Shown: in pieces, positions 28,903 to 38,066 of the stretch
Position numbering within the stretch: position 1 is the stretch's first letter
Layout: each line of letters opens with the position of its first letter
Assembly (NCBI GenBank): GCA_003169975.1
Contig: PNAA01000041.1
Coordinates: 159,706 to 223,705 of the forward strand
Reading direction: 5' to 3'
DNA length: 64,000 nt
Origin: Spartobacteria bacterium
GTDB lineage: Bacteria; Verrucomicrobiota; Verrucomicrobiia; Chthoniobacterales; UBA10450
Position numbers and translations under genes: made by a program
The notes under the pieces: generated by a model
What the model was told of the DNA's origin: nothing
Databases searched by the model: none
What the model saw: the letters and a program-made list of their open reading frames with translations, nothing else

Positions 28903-28995
28903 GAGAGATCGAGCCCTACATGATCGCCACCCCGAGCGCGAGCAAAACCGAAACTGATTCCACCATCGCCTTCGAGGCGCGGCCGGAGGCGGGGG

Positions 28996-29787
28996 GTGAG
29001 TCACCATTCAACATCGCGTCCTGGACAATTTTTCCGTGCGTTTGTTGTTAGGCTCGCGGCGGGTTGGATGGTATTGTTGCCCTCGTCGGCGCCTCGACAA
29101 AAAGTGTTCACGCGAAAGATCAGACATTGGCTGAGCCATCTGGAAGCGCATCATCGGCTGCTCATTTCGCTCAGCTTTGCGCTCATCGTCTTCCTCTTTG
29201 TGAAGAGCGCGTTTCAATGGCGCACACAGCTCATCGTGACGTGGGACGCTTATGCGCTTTGCTTCCTCGCGCTGGCCTGGACGCGCATTCTCACGGCAGA
29301 GCCGCGGGTCGCGATACGGCTGACCAGGTTGCAGCCGACGAGCCGCAAACTCATCTTCGTTTTCGTCGTGGCGGCCGCCTGTGCGAGCCTCTCCGCCGTC
29401 GCCGTTTTGCTCGGCATGGCGAAAGGAATGACCGGCAGCCGCTTCGCGGCCCACATCGCGCTGGCGCTCGCCACCGTGGTGATGTCATGGGTCGTGTTGC
29501 ACACGGTCTATGCGCTGCACTACGCGCAGATCTTTTACCGCGAAACGAAAACCGGGAAATCGACCGATCCCACCGGCGGATTGATTTTTCCCGGCGCACA
29601 GACCGAGCCGGATTTCCTCGACTTTGCCTACTTCTCCTTCGTCATCGGCATGACTTCGCAGGTCTCCGACGTGCAGATCAGCTCGCCGGAGATCCGCCGC
29701 TGGGCGCTCCTGCACGGCATCGTTTCCTTCGCCTTCAATACCGCCGTGCTCGCCTTGAGCATCAACATTCTCTCCGGATTACTTTAA
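28996..29787 (+). CDS. DUF1345 integral membrane protein
   Basis: A 263-residue protein with about five hydrophobic segments. The signature DFAYFSFVIGMTSQVSDVQI in the C-terminal half, and a final SFAFNTAVLALSINI helix, match the DUF1345 family. Function is unknown for the family. The first ~45 residues (to TRKIRHWLSH) are less family-like, and translation may begin later. It diverges from the S9 peptidase and precedes the moxR operon by 112 nt. Confidence 0.75.
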   Translation: MSHHSTSRPGQFFRAFVVRLAAGWMVLLPSSAPRQKVFTRKIRHWLSHLEAHHRLLISLSFALIVFLFVKSAFQWRTQLIVTWDAYALCFLALAWTRILTAEPRVAIRLTRLQPTSRKLIFVFVVAAACASLSAVAVLLGMAKGMTGSRFAAHIALALATVVMSWVVLHTVYALHYAQIFYRETKTGKSTDPTGGLIFPGAQTEPDFLDFAYFSFVIGMTSQVSDVQISSPEIRRWALLHGIVSFAFNTAVLALSINILSGLL

Positions 29788-29899
29788 AATGACCAGGCTC
29801 TGATCCGGATACCCGCATGCGCCACCGAAGCGCGCAGGCGACGGGGCGTCGAAAGTCAGGCTCCAAAGCAAAGACCGGGCTTTTCTTCGAACGCATTCC

Positions 29900-30910
29900 G
29901 TGCGGATTTGTCTCATCATGCCTATGAGATCAACGCAGGAGATTACCCAACAGGTCCAGGAGTTGGGGCAATGGATTTCGCCGTTGCGCGAGCAGGTCGG
30001 GCACGTCGTCATCGGGCAGAAGTATCTGGTCGATCGCCTTTTGCTCGGCCTGCTCGCCAACGGCCATATTCTGCTCGAAGGCGTTCCCGGTCTCGCGAAA
30101 ACGCTCACCGTCAAAACGATGGCGGCTTGCATTCAGACCGGTTTTCAACGCTTGCAGTTCACCCCCGATCTCTTGCCGGCCGATTTGATCGGGACATTGA
30201 TTTACAACCCGCGCAGCGGCGAGTTCACGACCAAGCTAGGCCCGATTTTTTCCAATCTGATCCTAGCCGATGAAATCAACCGCGCCCCGGCCAAAGTGCA
30301 GAGCGCGCTGCTCGAGGCGATGCAGGAACGCCAGGTCACGATCGGCGATAAGAGCTATCCGCTGGCCGATCCGTTTCTCGTTCTCGCCACGGAAAATCCG
30401 CTCGAACAGGAGGGCACCTACCAACTGCCCGAAGCGCAGCTCGATCGTTTCATGCTCAAACTCAATGTCGGATACCCGGCGAAAGCGGAAGAGCGTCGCA
30501 TCCTCGATCTGATGGCGACCTCCGCGCCGGATTTGCATGTCGACCCGGTGGTCGTGCCGGAGCAGATCATCGCCGCGCGCAATCTGGTCAACGAGATCTA
30601 CATCGATGACCGGGTGAAGGATTACATCGTCGACGTCGTTTGGGCGACACGCGAACCGGCCTCCTATCGGCTCGAGCTGGAAGGGTTGGTTCGTTACGGC
30701 GCCTCGCCGCGGGCGACGATTTATCTCGCGCTCGCCGCGCGTGCCTATGCGTTTCTGAACGGCCGCGGCTACGTCACGCCGCAGGACATCAAGAGTATCG
30801 GTCCCGACGTGCTGCGGCATCGCATTATTGTGAGTTACGAAGCGGAAGCCGAGAGCGTGACGAGCGAGACGGTCATTGAACGAATCTTTGCCGGACTGCC
30901 CGTGCCGTGA
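29900..30910 (+). CDS. MoxR-family AAA+ ATPase
   Basis: A 336-residue protein with Walker A LLEGVPGLAKTLTVKT, Walker B LILADEINRAPAKVQSALLEAMQER, sensor ATENPLEQEGTYQLPEAQLDRF and the C-terminal helical lid. A second plausible start is MPMRSTQEI at 29918. MoxR ATPases act as chaperones for VWA-domain protein complexes. It heads the operon with DUF58, DUF4381, VWA, VWA-TPR, BatD and BatE genes, a layout linked to envelope stress tolerance. The operon is interrupted after this gene by a repeat-flanked GIY-YIG gene. Confidence 0.93.
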   Translation: MRICLIMPMRSTQEITQQVQELGQWISPLREQVGHVVIGQKYLVDRLLLGLLANGHILLEGVPGLAKTLTVKTMAACIQTGFQRLQFTPDLLPADLIGTLIYNPRSGEFTTKLGPIFSNLILADEINRAPAKVQSALLEAMQERQVTIGDKSYPLADPFLVLATENPLEQEGTYQLPEAQLDRFMLKLNVGYPAKAEERRILDLMATSAPDLHVDPVVVPEQIIAARNLVNEIYIDDRVKDYIVDVVWATREPASYRLELEGLVRYGASPRATIYLALAARAYAFLNGRGYVTPQDIKSIGPDVLRHRIIVSYEAEAESVTSETVIERIFAGLPVP

Positions 30911-30955
30911 TGGGGAGAACGGTGAGTGATAAATGACGAGTGAGGACCGCATCAC

Positions 30956-31374
30956 GTCATCCCGAGCGCATTCGAGGGATCCCGTGGCGCAACGAGGAAG
31001 CTCTCGATGAGCCATCAAAACTATTTCGTTTACATCCTGACCAACGATGACCGCCACACCGTGCTCTACATAGGCGTGACGAACGAACTGGAGCGGCGGA
31101 CGAATGAACATTCGTTAGGCCGAGGAAGCGCCTTCGCCAAAGAATACAACGCTCATAAGCTGATTTACTTCGAAGCTTATCCAGACCCGCAAGGCGCGAT
31201 CGCCCGGGAGAAGCAGCTCAAGAACTGGAACCGGGGTAAGAAAGAAACGCTGATCGCGAAAGCGAATCCGGAATGGCGGGATCTTATCGATGAGATGCAT
31301 GCGGTCAGACCGAAGGAGGGGGCTCGGTAATGCCGCGGGATCCCTCGACTCCGCTCCGCTCCGCTCGGGATGAC
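30956..31374 (+). mobile_element. Repeat-bracketed GIY-YIG unit (REPIN-like, family A)
   Basis: The left arm at 30956-30985 (GTCATCCCGAGCG, then CGAGGGATCCCG) is the reverse complement of the right arm at 31333-31374 (CGGGATCCCTCG, then CGCTCGGGATGAC). Between them is exactly one gene, a GIY-YIG nuclease. The same arms occur without a gene at 162-254 and 43171-43264. The unit lies inside an otherwise tight moxR-DUF58 operon, indicating an insertion. Mobility is inferred. Confidence 0.65.
31007..31330 (+). CDS. GIY-YIG endonuclease domain protein (UPF0213-like)
   Basis: A 107-residue single-domain protein. The GIY-YIG core reads FVYILTN...TVLYIGVTN, followed by the Arg in ELERRTNEH and the Glu in AIAREKQLKNWNR, giving the expected catalytic Tyr-Tyr-Arg-Glu set. 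These nucleases cleave DNA with one metal ion. The gene is bracketed by inverted family-A repeats and its stop (TAATG) overlaps the next start by one base. Contextually it is a candidate for the enzyme that moves these repeats; a house-cleaning nuclease is the alternative. Confidence 0.88.
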   Translation: MSHQNYFVYILTNDDRHTVLYIGVTNELERRTNEHSLGRGSAFAKEYNAHKLIYFEAYPDPQGAIAREKQLKNWNRGKKETLIAKANPEWRDLIDEMHAVRPKEGAR

Positions 31375-32262
31375 GAGCGCACGCCGGCCGAAATTCTGAA
31401 GAAGATCCGCGCGCTCGAGATCAAGACCAAGGGTCTCGTGCAATCGGCGTTTGCCGGCGATTACCACAGTGTCTTCAAAGGACGCGGGATGAATTTCGAG
31501 GACGTGCGCGAATACCAACCGGGGGACGAAATTCGCGCGATCGATTGGAACGTCACTGCGCGGCTCGGGAATGCCTTCATTAAGAAATTCACCGAAGAAC
31601 GTGAACTGACCGTCATGCTGGTGGTCGACGTGAGCGCCTCGGGCAACTTCGGCAGCGTCGCACAATCGAAGCGCGAACTGGCGGCGGAAGTCGCCTGCCT
31701 GCTCGCCTTCAGCGCGATCCGGAACAACGACAAAGTCGGGCTCGTTCTCTTCTCCGATCAGGTCGAGCTTTTCATCCCGCCCAAAAAAGGACGCTCCCAC
31801 ACCCTCCGCCTGATCCGCGAGATCCTGTTCTTCGAGCCGCAAGGTCGTGGCACGCTGCCGAGTCTCGCGCTCGACTACTTGAACCACGTGGTCACCCGGC
31901 GCTCGGTGGTTTTCTTCATCTCCGATTTCCAGGCGGAGGATTTTTCGCGCGCGCTCACGATCACCAGCCGGCGCCACGATTTCATCGCGATCCGGATCGA
32001 CGACCAGCGCGAAGAGTCGCTCCCCGACATCGGCCTCATCACCTTGGAAGACGCCGAGACGGGCGAACAAATCGAAATCAACACCGGCGATCGCCGCACC
32101 CGGGCGCGCTTCAGCGAAGCCGCGCAGGAAAAGCGCGCCGAGATCACCCACACCCTGCGCCGCAATAACATCGACGCCATCTCGCTCCGCACCGGCGACG
32201 ATTATCTGCCGGCCCTGCGGTCTTTTTTCAAACAACGCGAACGGCGGATGGCGCGTCGTTAG
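31330..32262 (+). CDS. DUF58 domain protein of the MoxR/Bat operon
   Basis: A 310-residue protein with the DUF58 signatures YHSVFKGRGMNFEDVREYQPGD and RAIDWNVTARLG and a VWA-like core (VVDVSASGNF). Family members partner MoxR ATPases. The first ~17 residues (MPRDPSTPLRSARDDE) are a translation of the right arm of the inserted family-A repeat, so the start codon now in use was supplied by the insertion. The native sequence probably resumes at ERTPAEILKKIRALEIKT. No other ATG in frame precedes the conserved core. The TAG stop lies in a CGTTAGGC copy. Confidence 0.88.
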   Translation: MPRDPSTPLRSARDDERTPAEILKKIRALEIKTKGLVQSAFAGDYHSVFKGRGMNFEDVREYQPGDEIRAIDWNVTARLGNAFIKKFTEERELTVMLVVDVSASGNFGSVAQSKRELAAEVACLLAFSAIRNNDKVGLVLFSDQVELFIPPKKGRSHTLRLIREILFFEPQGRGTLPSLALDYLNHVVTRRSVVFFISDFQAEDFSRALTITSRRHDFIAIRIDDQREESLPDIGLITLEDAETGEQIEINTGDRRTRARFSEAAQEKRAEITHTLRRNNIDAISLRTGDDYLPALRSFFKQRERRMARR

Positions 32263-32272
32263 GCAGGAGGCG

Positions 32273-32776
32273 ATGCAAATTTTTCTCGCGCAAGAATATC
32301 ACGATATTACCGGGCCGATCGATTATTTCCTCCTGCAACCGTGGATGATCTTTTGCGCGGTCGCCGGTACCCTCTTGCTCGCTGGGTCGGCGACCTGGCT
32401 GATCAAGCGCTGGCGCAATCGACCGGCGGCCGTCGTGACGCCACGGCAACGCGCGCTCGATCTCCTTGCGCGAGTCGAAACCGAGATCGACCTGCTGACG
32501 CCGTATCAATTCAGCATCCGCGTCTCGGATATCCTGCGCCGTTACGTCACCGAACAGTATCAATTGCCGGTCACGCGGCAGACTTCGGTTGAATTTCTCA
32601 ACGCGCTCGCCGCGTCCTCGCCTTTCTCCGAGGATGAACAATCGTTCCTCAGCGATTTTCTCGATCGTTGTGATTTAATCAAGTTCGCGCGCTACGACGC
32701 GACCCGGGAAGACAGCCGGCTGTTACTCGATGAAGCGGCCAGCTTCGTGAAGGGAGGCGCGCTTGAGCCTGCCTGA
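32273..32776 (+). CDS. DUF4381-like membrane protein of the Bat operon
   Basis: A 167-residue protein with one transmembrane helix (~residues 24-46, WMIFCAVAGTLLLAGSATWLI) and a cytoplasmic helical domain (YQFSIRVSDILRRYVTEQY, DRCDLIKFARYDA). This arrangement and its place between DUF58 and VWA genes match the DUF4381 family of Bat operons. Function is unknown. It overlaps the next gene by 14 nt. Confidence 0.7.
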   Translation: MQIFLAQEYHDITGPIDYFLLQPWMIFCAVAGTLLLAGSATWLIKRWRNRPAAVVTPRQRALDLLARVETEIDLLTPYQFSIRVSDILRRYVTEQYQLPVTRQTSVEFLNALAASSPFSEDEQSFLSDFLDRCDLIKFARYDATREDSRLLLDEAASFVKGGALEPA

Positions 32777-33827
32777 TTTCTGGTCGCCCAATTCGCCCTG
32801 GGGATTTTCCTTCGCCCATCCCTGGCTGCTCCTGCTTTTGCTGCTCGTGCCGCTGCTCGCCTGGTTGCGCGGTCAGCGTGGCGCGGCCGCGGCCCTGGTC
32901 TTTTCCTCCACGGCAACCCTGCGCGCGCTCGGCCGACGCAGCACTTCGCGCGCGGGCCGGATCATGCACGGCCTGCTTTATCTCGCCCTCGCCATTTTCA
33001 TTTTTGCGCTCGCCCGGCCACAGCTCGGCAAAAGCCTCACCGAAGTCGACGCGAGCGGGATCGACATCATGGTCGTGCTCGACGTTTCGGGTTCGATGTT
33101 GACCAAGGATTTCACGGTCGGCGGTGATGAGGCAACCCGCGTTGACGCGATTCGGGAAGTGACGCGCAAGTTCATCGAAAGTCGGCCTAACGATCGGATC
33201 GGAATCATCGCCTTTGCCGGCCGGCCCTACGTCGTTAGTCCGCTAACCCTCGATCACGACTGGCTGCTGCAGAATCTTGATCGAGTGCGGATCGGGCTGG
33301 TCGAGGACGGAACGGCGATCGGTTCCGCGATGGCGGCGGCGGCGAATCGGCTGACCGACAAAAAATCGAAAAGCCGCGCGATCGTCCTGCTGACCGACGG
33401 CGAAAACAATGCCGGCAAAATTCCGCCGAATACCGCGGCGGAAGCGATCAAAGCGCTGAAGATCCATTTTTTCGCGATCGGGGCGGGCAGCAATGGCATC
33501 GCGCCGGTCCCGGTCTTCGATCAGACGAACGGCCGGCCCATCACCGACGTGGCGGGCAACATCGTTTATCAGAATCAACGTGTTGAATTCAACGAGGCGG
33601 GCCTGAAGGAAATCGCCAAAATCGCCGGCGGTCAGTTTTTCCGGGCTTCCGACACGGACTCGCTCGAAAACACCTATCGCGGCATCGACAAAATGGAGAA
33701 GTCGACTGTCTCGGTAAAAAAATATCAACAGTACCGCGATCTTTTCCCGGTCTGTCTGATGGCGGGCGCGGGCATCCTGCTGGCGGAGCTGTTGTTGTCG
33801 CAAACGATTTGGAAAAAGTTGCCGTGA
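32763..33827 (+). CDS. batA: VWA-domain membrane protein, BatA-like
   Basis: A 354-residue protein starting from TTG and overlapping the previous gene by 14 nt. Two hydrophobic helices (~19-38, ~63-82) precede a VWA domain with MIDAS motif VVLDVSGSM, the distal Thr in [14 protein letters not shown] and Asp in [13 protein letters not shown]-terminal helix (~330-348) completes the Aer/Bat layout: the VWA domain lies in the periplasm or cytoplasm between N- and C-terminal helices. It is followed by a second VWA protein across a family-B repeat. Confidence 0.9.
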   Translation: MSLPDFWSPNSPWGFSFAHPWLLLLLLLVPLLAWLRGQRGAAAALVFSSTATLRALGRRSTSRAGRIMHGLLYLALAIFIFALARPQLGKSLTEVDASGIDIMVVLDVSGSMLTKDFTVGGDEATRVDAIREVTRKFIESRPNDRIGIIAFAGRPYVVSPLTLDHDWLLQNLDRVRIGLVEDGTAIGSAMAAAANRLTDKKSKSRAIVLLTDGENNAGKIPPNTAAEAIKALKIHFFAIGAGSNGIAPVPVFDQTNGRPITDVAGNIVYQNQRVEFNEAGLKEIAKIAGGQFFRASDTDSLENTYRGIDKMEKSTVSVKKYQQYRDLFPVCLMAGAGILLAELLLSQTIWKKLP

Positions 33828-33864
33828 TGAAGCCGCCGAACAATGGCGCCAAAGAGGCGCGTGC

Positions 33865-33942
33865 GGAGGGACGTGCTTCTGCACGTCCAGATTGTTGCCG
33901 CGCCAAGAGAAGAACCTGGACGTGCGGAAGCACGTCCCTCCG
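33865..33942. repeat. Intergenic palindromic repeat, family B
   Basis: GGAGGGACGTGCTTCTGCACGTCC and GGACGTGCGGAAGCACGTCC-type arms flank a 28-nt centre. It lies between the two VWA genes, 9 nt before the second start; translation of the repeat would give a false N-terminal extension. Confidence 0.8.
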
Positions 33943-33951
33943 GGGGACGCC

Positions 33952-36198
33952 ATGACCTTCGGGAATCCCATCTGGCTTTGGGGATTGCTTGTGCTTCCGG
34001 CGCTCGCCTTTTTCTTTGCGCGCGCCGAGCAGCATGGCGCGGAGCGTCTGCAGCAGTTCGTCGCGGCCCGTTTGCTTCCGCAACTGGCCGGGACGGTCAA
34101 TCGTGGCCGACGCATTTTCCGTTTTATCCTGCTCCTCCTCGTCCTCGCCCTTGTCCTCGCGAGCCTGGCGCGACCGCGTTGGGGTTATGCGTTCGACGAA
34201 GTGAAACGAAAGGGCCTCGACCTGATCCTCGCGGTCGACGTTTCGCGCAGCATGCTCTCCAACGACGTGCAGCCGAATCGTCTCGAGCGCGTCAAGCTGG
34301 CCACTCAGGATTTGATCAACGAACTGCAAGGCGATCGCGTCGGCCTGATCGCGTTTGCCGGCCGCGCCTTCCTCCAGGCGCCGCTCACCATCGACTACGA
34401 CGCGGCGGTGGATTCGATCAATGATCTCGATACCAAGACCATTCCCGAAGGCGGAACCAATATTTCCGACGCGATCGAGCTGGCCACGCGGACCTACGGC
34501 AAATCCGCGACCGGAAATCGCGCGCTGATTATTTTCACCGACGGCGAGGATCTGAGCGGCGATGCGGTGCGCGCGGCGAAAGAGGCGGCGGAAGTGGGCG
34601 TGCGCATTTTTACGGTTGGCGTCGGGACGGCCAGTGGCTCGCTTATCCCGATCCAGAGCGATGACGGTGGGACCGCGTTCGTGAAGGACGCCAAAGGCGA
34701 AGTGGTGAAATCGAAGCTCGATGAGACCCGCCTGCGCGAAATCGCCCGGGCGGCGGATGGTTTCTATCTCCACCTCGAGAATGGGCCGCAAACGATGAAA
34801 CAACTTTTCACCGAAGGGCTCGGCAAGATGCAGGTGGCCGATATCAACGCACGCCTGTCGCGCCGGCCGATCGAGCGCTACGAGTGGCCGCTGGCGGCGG
34901 CCATCCTGCTCTTCGCGATCGCGCTTTTGATCAACGATCGCAAGGGGTCGAAAACAGCGGCCACGCCTAAGCCCTCGAAGAAGCCGGTCGCCCTCGCGGC
35001 AGCGGCCATTTTTCTTCTCGCCGCCAGCTGGGCGCAGGCAGCTTCGCCCGGCCTGGAACTCTACGAGCAGCAAAAATTTCCCGAGGCCTACGACCATTTT
35101 GAAAAGACGCTGCAGGAAAATCCCGGCGCGCGGCAGAGCGACCGGATCCAGTTCGACGCCGGCGCCGCAGCTTACAAGATGCAGGATTACAACAAGGCGT
35201 TGCAGTCCTTCAGCCAGGCGCTGCTCTCGCCGAATCCGCATCTGCAAAGCGAGGCGAACTATAATCTCGGCAACACGCTCTATGAGCGCGGCGAGGCGGA
35301 GAAAAGCGACGAGAAAAAGCTGACGAATTGGGAAAGCGCACTCCAGCATTACACCGAAACGCTGAAGGCGGAGCCGCAGAACAAGAACGCGAAGGACAAT
35401 TACGATTACGTCAAAAAGAAGATCGAGGAGCTGAAGAAGAAGCAGGAGCAAAAACCCACGCCAACGCCGACTCCTTCGCCTTCGCCTTCGCCTTCGCCGC
35501 AAAAGAATCAGAAGAAAGACGAGAAGAACCAACCGCAGCAGCAAAAGAACGAGCAGCAGCAGAAGAACGACCAGCAGCAAAAAGATCAGCAGCAACAGTC
35601 GCAATCGCAGAATGGCCAGGGCTCCGGCAAAGATCAGAAGCCTGAAAAGGGGAAGCCGTCCGGCCAGTCCCCGACCCCGACGCCCACGGCCACGCCCACG
35701 CCGACGCCTCAGCCAACGGGTTCGCCGAGCCCGTCTCCGGAGCCGAGTGCGAGCCCGACACCGGGCGAAGACAAAGAACAGAAAGGCGCGGGAGAATCTC
35801 CCACGCCGACGCCCAGTCCCACGCCTTCAGAAGGTGAGCAAGCCGGCAACTCACCCAGCCCCGGAGAAGAAGGAACTCCCTCGCCCACACCCGGGGAGGA
35901 AGGAACGCCTTCGCCAACCCCGGGCTCCAACGGCCAGAACGGAGGCGAAAACGGCGAGCAACCCAGCCCGACGCCGGCCGGCACACCGGGCAAAGCCCCC
36001 ACGGGCGAGGTCAAAGGCGCGAACGAGCAGAAGCCCAAAGGTGACGAACAGCCGGTCCCGGCCGAAGTTGAGCCGGAGAAAGAGGGAGAGATGACTCCAC
36101 AGCAAGCAGTGGCGCTCCTTGAGTCGATGAAAGATGAGGAGCAGAAAGTGCAGCTCGATGAACACAAGCGCGTCCGTCCTGTCTATAAGGACTGGTAA
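33952..36198 (+). CDS. BatB-BatC fusion: VWA domain, TPR repeats and Pro/Thr/Ser/Gln-rich tail
   Basis: A 748-residue protein starting [13 protein letters not shown]. Two N-terminal helices precede a VWA domain with [14 protein letters not shown] and [11 protein letters not shown], then a transmembrane pair around residues 312-345. TPR-like repeats follow (~345-480: [30 protein letters not shown]). The last ~250 residues are low complexity: [11 protein letters not shown] and Gln/Lys runs, ending in a short conserved acidic [19 protein letters not shown] motif. BatB and BatC are separate genes in many bacteria; here they are one. It probably scaffolds an envelope complex with BatA, BatD and BatE. 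Confidence 0.85.
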   Translation: MTFGNPIWLWGLLVLPALAFFFARAEQHGAERLQQFVAARLLPQLAGTVNRGRRIFRFILLLLVLALVLASLARPRWGYAFDEVKRKGLDLILAVDVSRSMLSNDVQPNRLERVKLATQDLINELQGDRVGLIAFAGRAFLQAPLTIDYDAAVDSINDLDTKTIPEGGTNISDAIELATRTYGKSATGNRALIIFTDGEDLSGDAVRAAKEAAEVGVRIFTVGVGTASGSLIPIQSDDGGTAFVKDAKGEVVKSKLDETRLREIARAADGFYLHLENGPQTMKQLFTEGLGKMQVADINARLSRRPIERYEWPLAAAILLFAIALLINDRKGSKTAATPKPSKKPVALAAAAIFLLAASWAQAASPGLELYEQQKFPEAYDHFEKTLQENPGARQSDRIQFDAGAAAYKMQDYNKALQSFSQALLSPNPHLQSEANYNLGNTLYERGEAEKSDEKKLTNWESALQHYTETLKAEPQNKNAKDNYDYVKKKIEELKKKQEQKPTPTPTPSPSPSPSPQKNQKKDEKNQPQQQKNEQQQKNDQQQKDQQQQSQSQNGQGSGKDQKPEKGKPSGQSPTPTPTATPTPTPQPTGSPSPSPEPSASPTPGEDKEQKGAGESPTPTPSPTPSEGEQAGNSPSPGEEGTPSPTPGEEGTPSPTPGSNGQNGGENGEQPSPTPAGTPGKAPTGEVKGANEQKPKGDEQPVPAEVEPEKEGEMTPQQAVALLESMKDEEQKVQLDEHKRVRPVYKDW

Positions 36199-36214
36199 AG
36201 AGCGCGGGCGATGC

Positions 36215-38065
36215 ATGATTAAAATGACAAGGTTCCGACTGTTTTTTTTGGTGGCCTTGCTGGCGCTCGCGGCAACCCAACGGGTGCGCGCCGATGCGCC
36301 GAACGTGACCGCCGTCCTGACCAGCTCGGAAACGGAAGTCGACCGGCCGGTGCAGTTGCAAATCAAAGTGACCGGCGACCGGAGCGCGACTCCGCCGAGC
36401 GACATTTCCGTGGACGGTCTCGACATCCGCTACACCGGCCAGTCGCAGCTCGTCGAAGGACGGAATTTTCGGTTCACCTACAGCTTCGTTTACAGCTACA
36501 CCATTCTCCCGCTGAAAGCCGGAACCTTCATCATCCCGCCCCAGGTGGTGCAGGCCAGCAGCGGTCGACTTCGCACTCCCGCGTTGACCCTGAACGTCTC
36601 GCCTAACGATGACGGCGCGACCACCCCGCGCCGCCGCAGCGGGGGCGGCAGCAGTGCGCTCGACGAGAAGAAAATTGTTTTCGCCGAGCTGATCATCCCG
36701 AAGAAAACGGCCTACGTCGGCGAAAGCGTTCCGGCCGAGATCCGGCTCGGGATCTACACCCGCATCCCGCACCGCCTGGTCGAAGGAGCAACCCTCAGCG
36801 GGCAGGGATTCACCGCCCAGCGCATGCCGAATCCCGAGCAGTCCACCGAGTCGATTAACGGGCGCCCCTACGACATTATCACCTTCAAGACGGCGATCAC
36901 CGCCGTGCGCAGCGGCAAGCTGGAAATTTCCGCCAGGGACGCCAAGGCCATCGTGCAGATTCCGCGGCGCGGCGGCAGTCGCCCCCGATCGCCTTTCGAT
37001 ATTTTCGGAATGGATGATCCGTTCTCTAACGATCCCTTCGCCGGCGTGGGGGAGCAGAAGGAAGTGGCATTTTCGAGTGAGGCCACCACGCTCGAGATCA
37101 AGCCGCTCCCGCCCAATGCGCCCCCGAGCTTCACGGGCGCGGTCGGATTATTCAGCCTCGCGACCGACGTGAAACCGAAAACCGCGCAGATCGGCGACCC
37201 GCTCACCGTGACCGCGACCATTTCCGGACGTGGCAATTTCGACCGGGTCACGGCGCCCGTCCTGGAGAGCGATCGCGGCTGGCACACTTATCCGCCGGGC
37301 TCCAGTTTCAAACCGGACGACGACATCGGGCTCAGCGGCAGCAAGACTTTCGAGATGGTGCTCACGCCTAACGAACCGAAGAAAGCCGTTCCGCCGCTGA
37401 TCTTTTCCTACTTCGATCCGTTGAAGGAAGCCTATGTCACGCTCAAGGGCGACAAGTTGCCCGTCGTGGTCGAGGGCGGCGCAACCGCCCCTGCGACACC
37501 GGCGATCGCGAGTGCCTTCACCACCCCGCCCCCGGTGACCGCGCGCCCGACGGCGGCCCCGCAGGCGCAGGACATTCTTTATCAGCTGACCGATCACGGC
37601 CCCTGGGATCAGAACTTCACTCCGATTTTCATGCGTCCGGTTTTTTGGACAGCGCAGACGGTCCCGTTCCTCGGGTTAATCGCCTTTTTTGGCTGGGAAA
37701 TGCGGCGCCGCCGGCTTGAAAATCGCGAAGGGCAAAGGCTCGCGGCCTGGGAACACGAAACCGCGGAGCTGCAGCGCAAGCTGCGGCGCGCAGACGATCC
37801 GCCCGACCAGTACTTCGCCGAAGCACTGCGCCTCGTGCAACTCAAGACCGCGCTCGCGTCCCGCGGTCGCGGGATCGAGCCGAACACGGTGGACGCCGAG
37901 ACGGCGGTGGCAGCGTTTGATCTGCCGGATGAAAAGCGGGATCGCGTGCGTGAGCTTTTCCGGCGGAGCGACGAGCTGCGCTACAGCGGCCGGCCCAACG
38001 GCAACACCACCGTTGCCGAGCAAACGCGGCGCGAGGTGCTGGAATTGATCGACAGCCTAGCCTGA
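36215..38065 (+). CDS. batD: BatD family protein
   Basis: A 616-residue protein starting MIKMTRFRLFFLVALLALA, a signal peptide. The periplasmic region is built of beta-sandwich repeats with BatD signatures (FTYSFVYSYTILPLKAGTF; VGESVPAEIRLGI; GNFDRVTAPVL). One C-terminal transmembrane helix (~498-515) and a ~100-residue cytoplasmic tail follow. BatD is the large periplasmic component of the Bat system. The start follows the BatB-C stop by 16 nt. Two GCCTAACG copies are used as Pro-Asn codons in it. Confidence 0.88.
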   Translation: MIKMTRFRLFFLVALLALAATQRVRADAPNVTAVLTSSETEVDRPVQLQIKVTGDRSATPPSDISVDGLDIRYTGQSQLVEGRNFRFTYSFVYSYTILPLKAGTFIIPPQVVQASSGRLRTPALTLNVSPNDDGATTPRRRSGGGSSALDEKKIVFAELIIPKKTAYVGESVPAEIRLGIYTRIPHRLVEGATLSGQGFTAQRMPNPEQSTESINGRPYDIITFKTAITAVRSGKLEISARDAKAIVQIPRRGGSRPRSPFDIFGMDDPFSNDPFAGVGEQKEVAFSSEATTLEIKPLPPNAPPSFTGAVGLFSLATDVKPKTAQIGDPLTVTATISGRGNFDRVTAPVLESDRGWHTYPPGSSFKPDDDIGLSGSKTFEMVLTPNEPKKAVPPLIFSYFDPLKEAYVTLKGDKLPVVVEGGATAPATPAIASAFTTPPPVTARPTAAPQAQDILYQLTDHGPWDQNFTPIFMRPVFWTAQTVPFLGLIAFFGWEMRRRRLENREGQRLAAWEHETAELQRKLRRADDPPDQYFAEALRLVQLKTALASRGRGIEPNTVDAETAVAAFDLPDEKRDRVRELFRRSDELRYSGRPNGNTTVAEQTRREVLELIDSLA

Positions 38066-38066
38066 A

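Noticed and set aside
33865..33942. CRISPR-like interpretation of the repeated GGACGTGC blocks
   Set aside because: Only one inverted pair per site and no regular spacers; it is a dispersed palindrome.
35411..35986. Minus-strand open frames opposite the VWA-TPR gene
   Set aside because: They arise from the repetitive Pro/Thr/Ser codons of the real gene; composition is low-complexity and no start signal or homology is evident.
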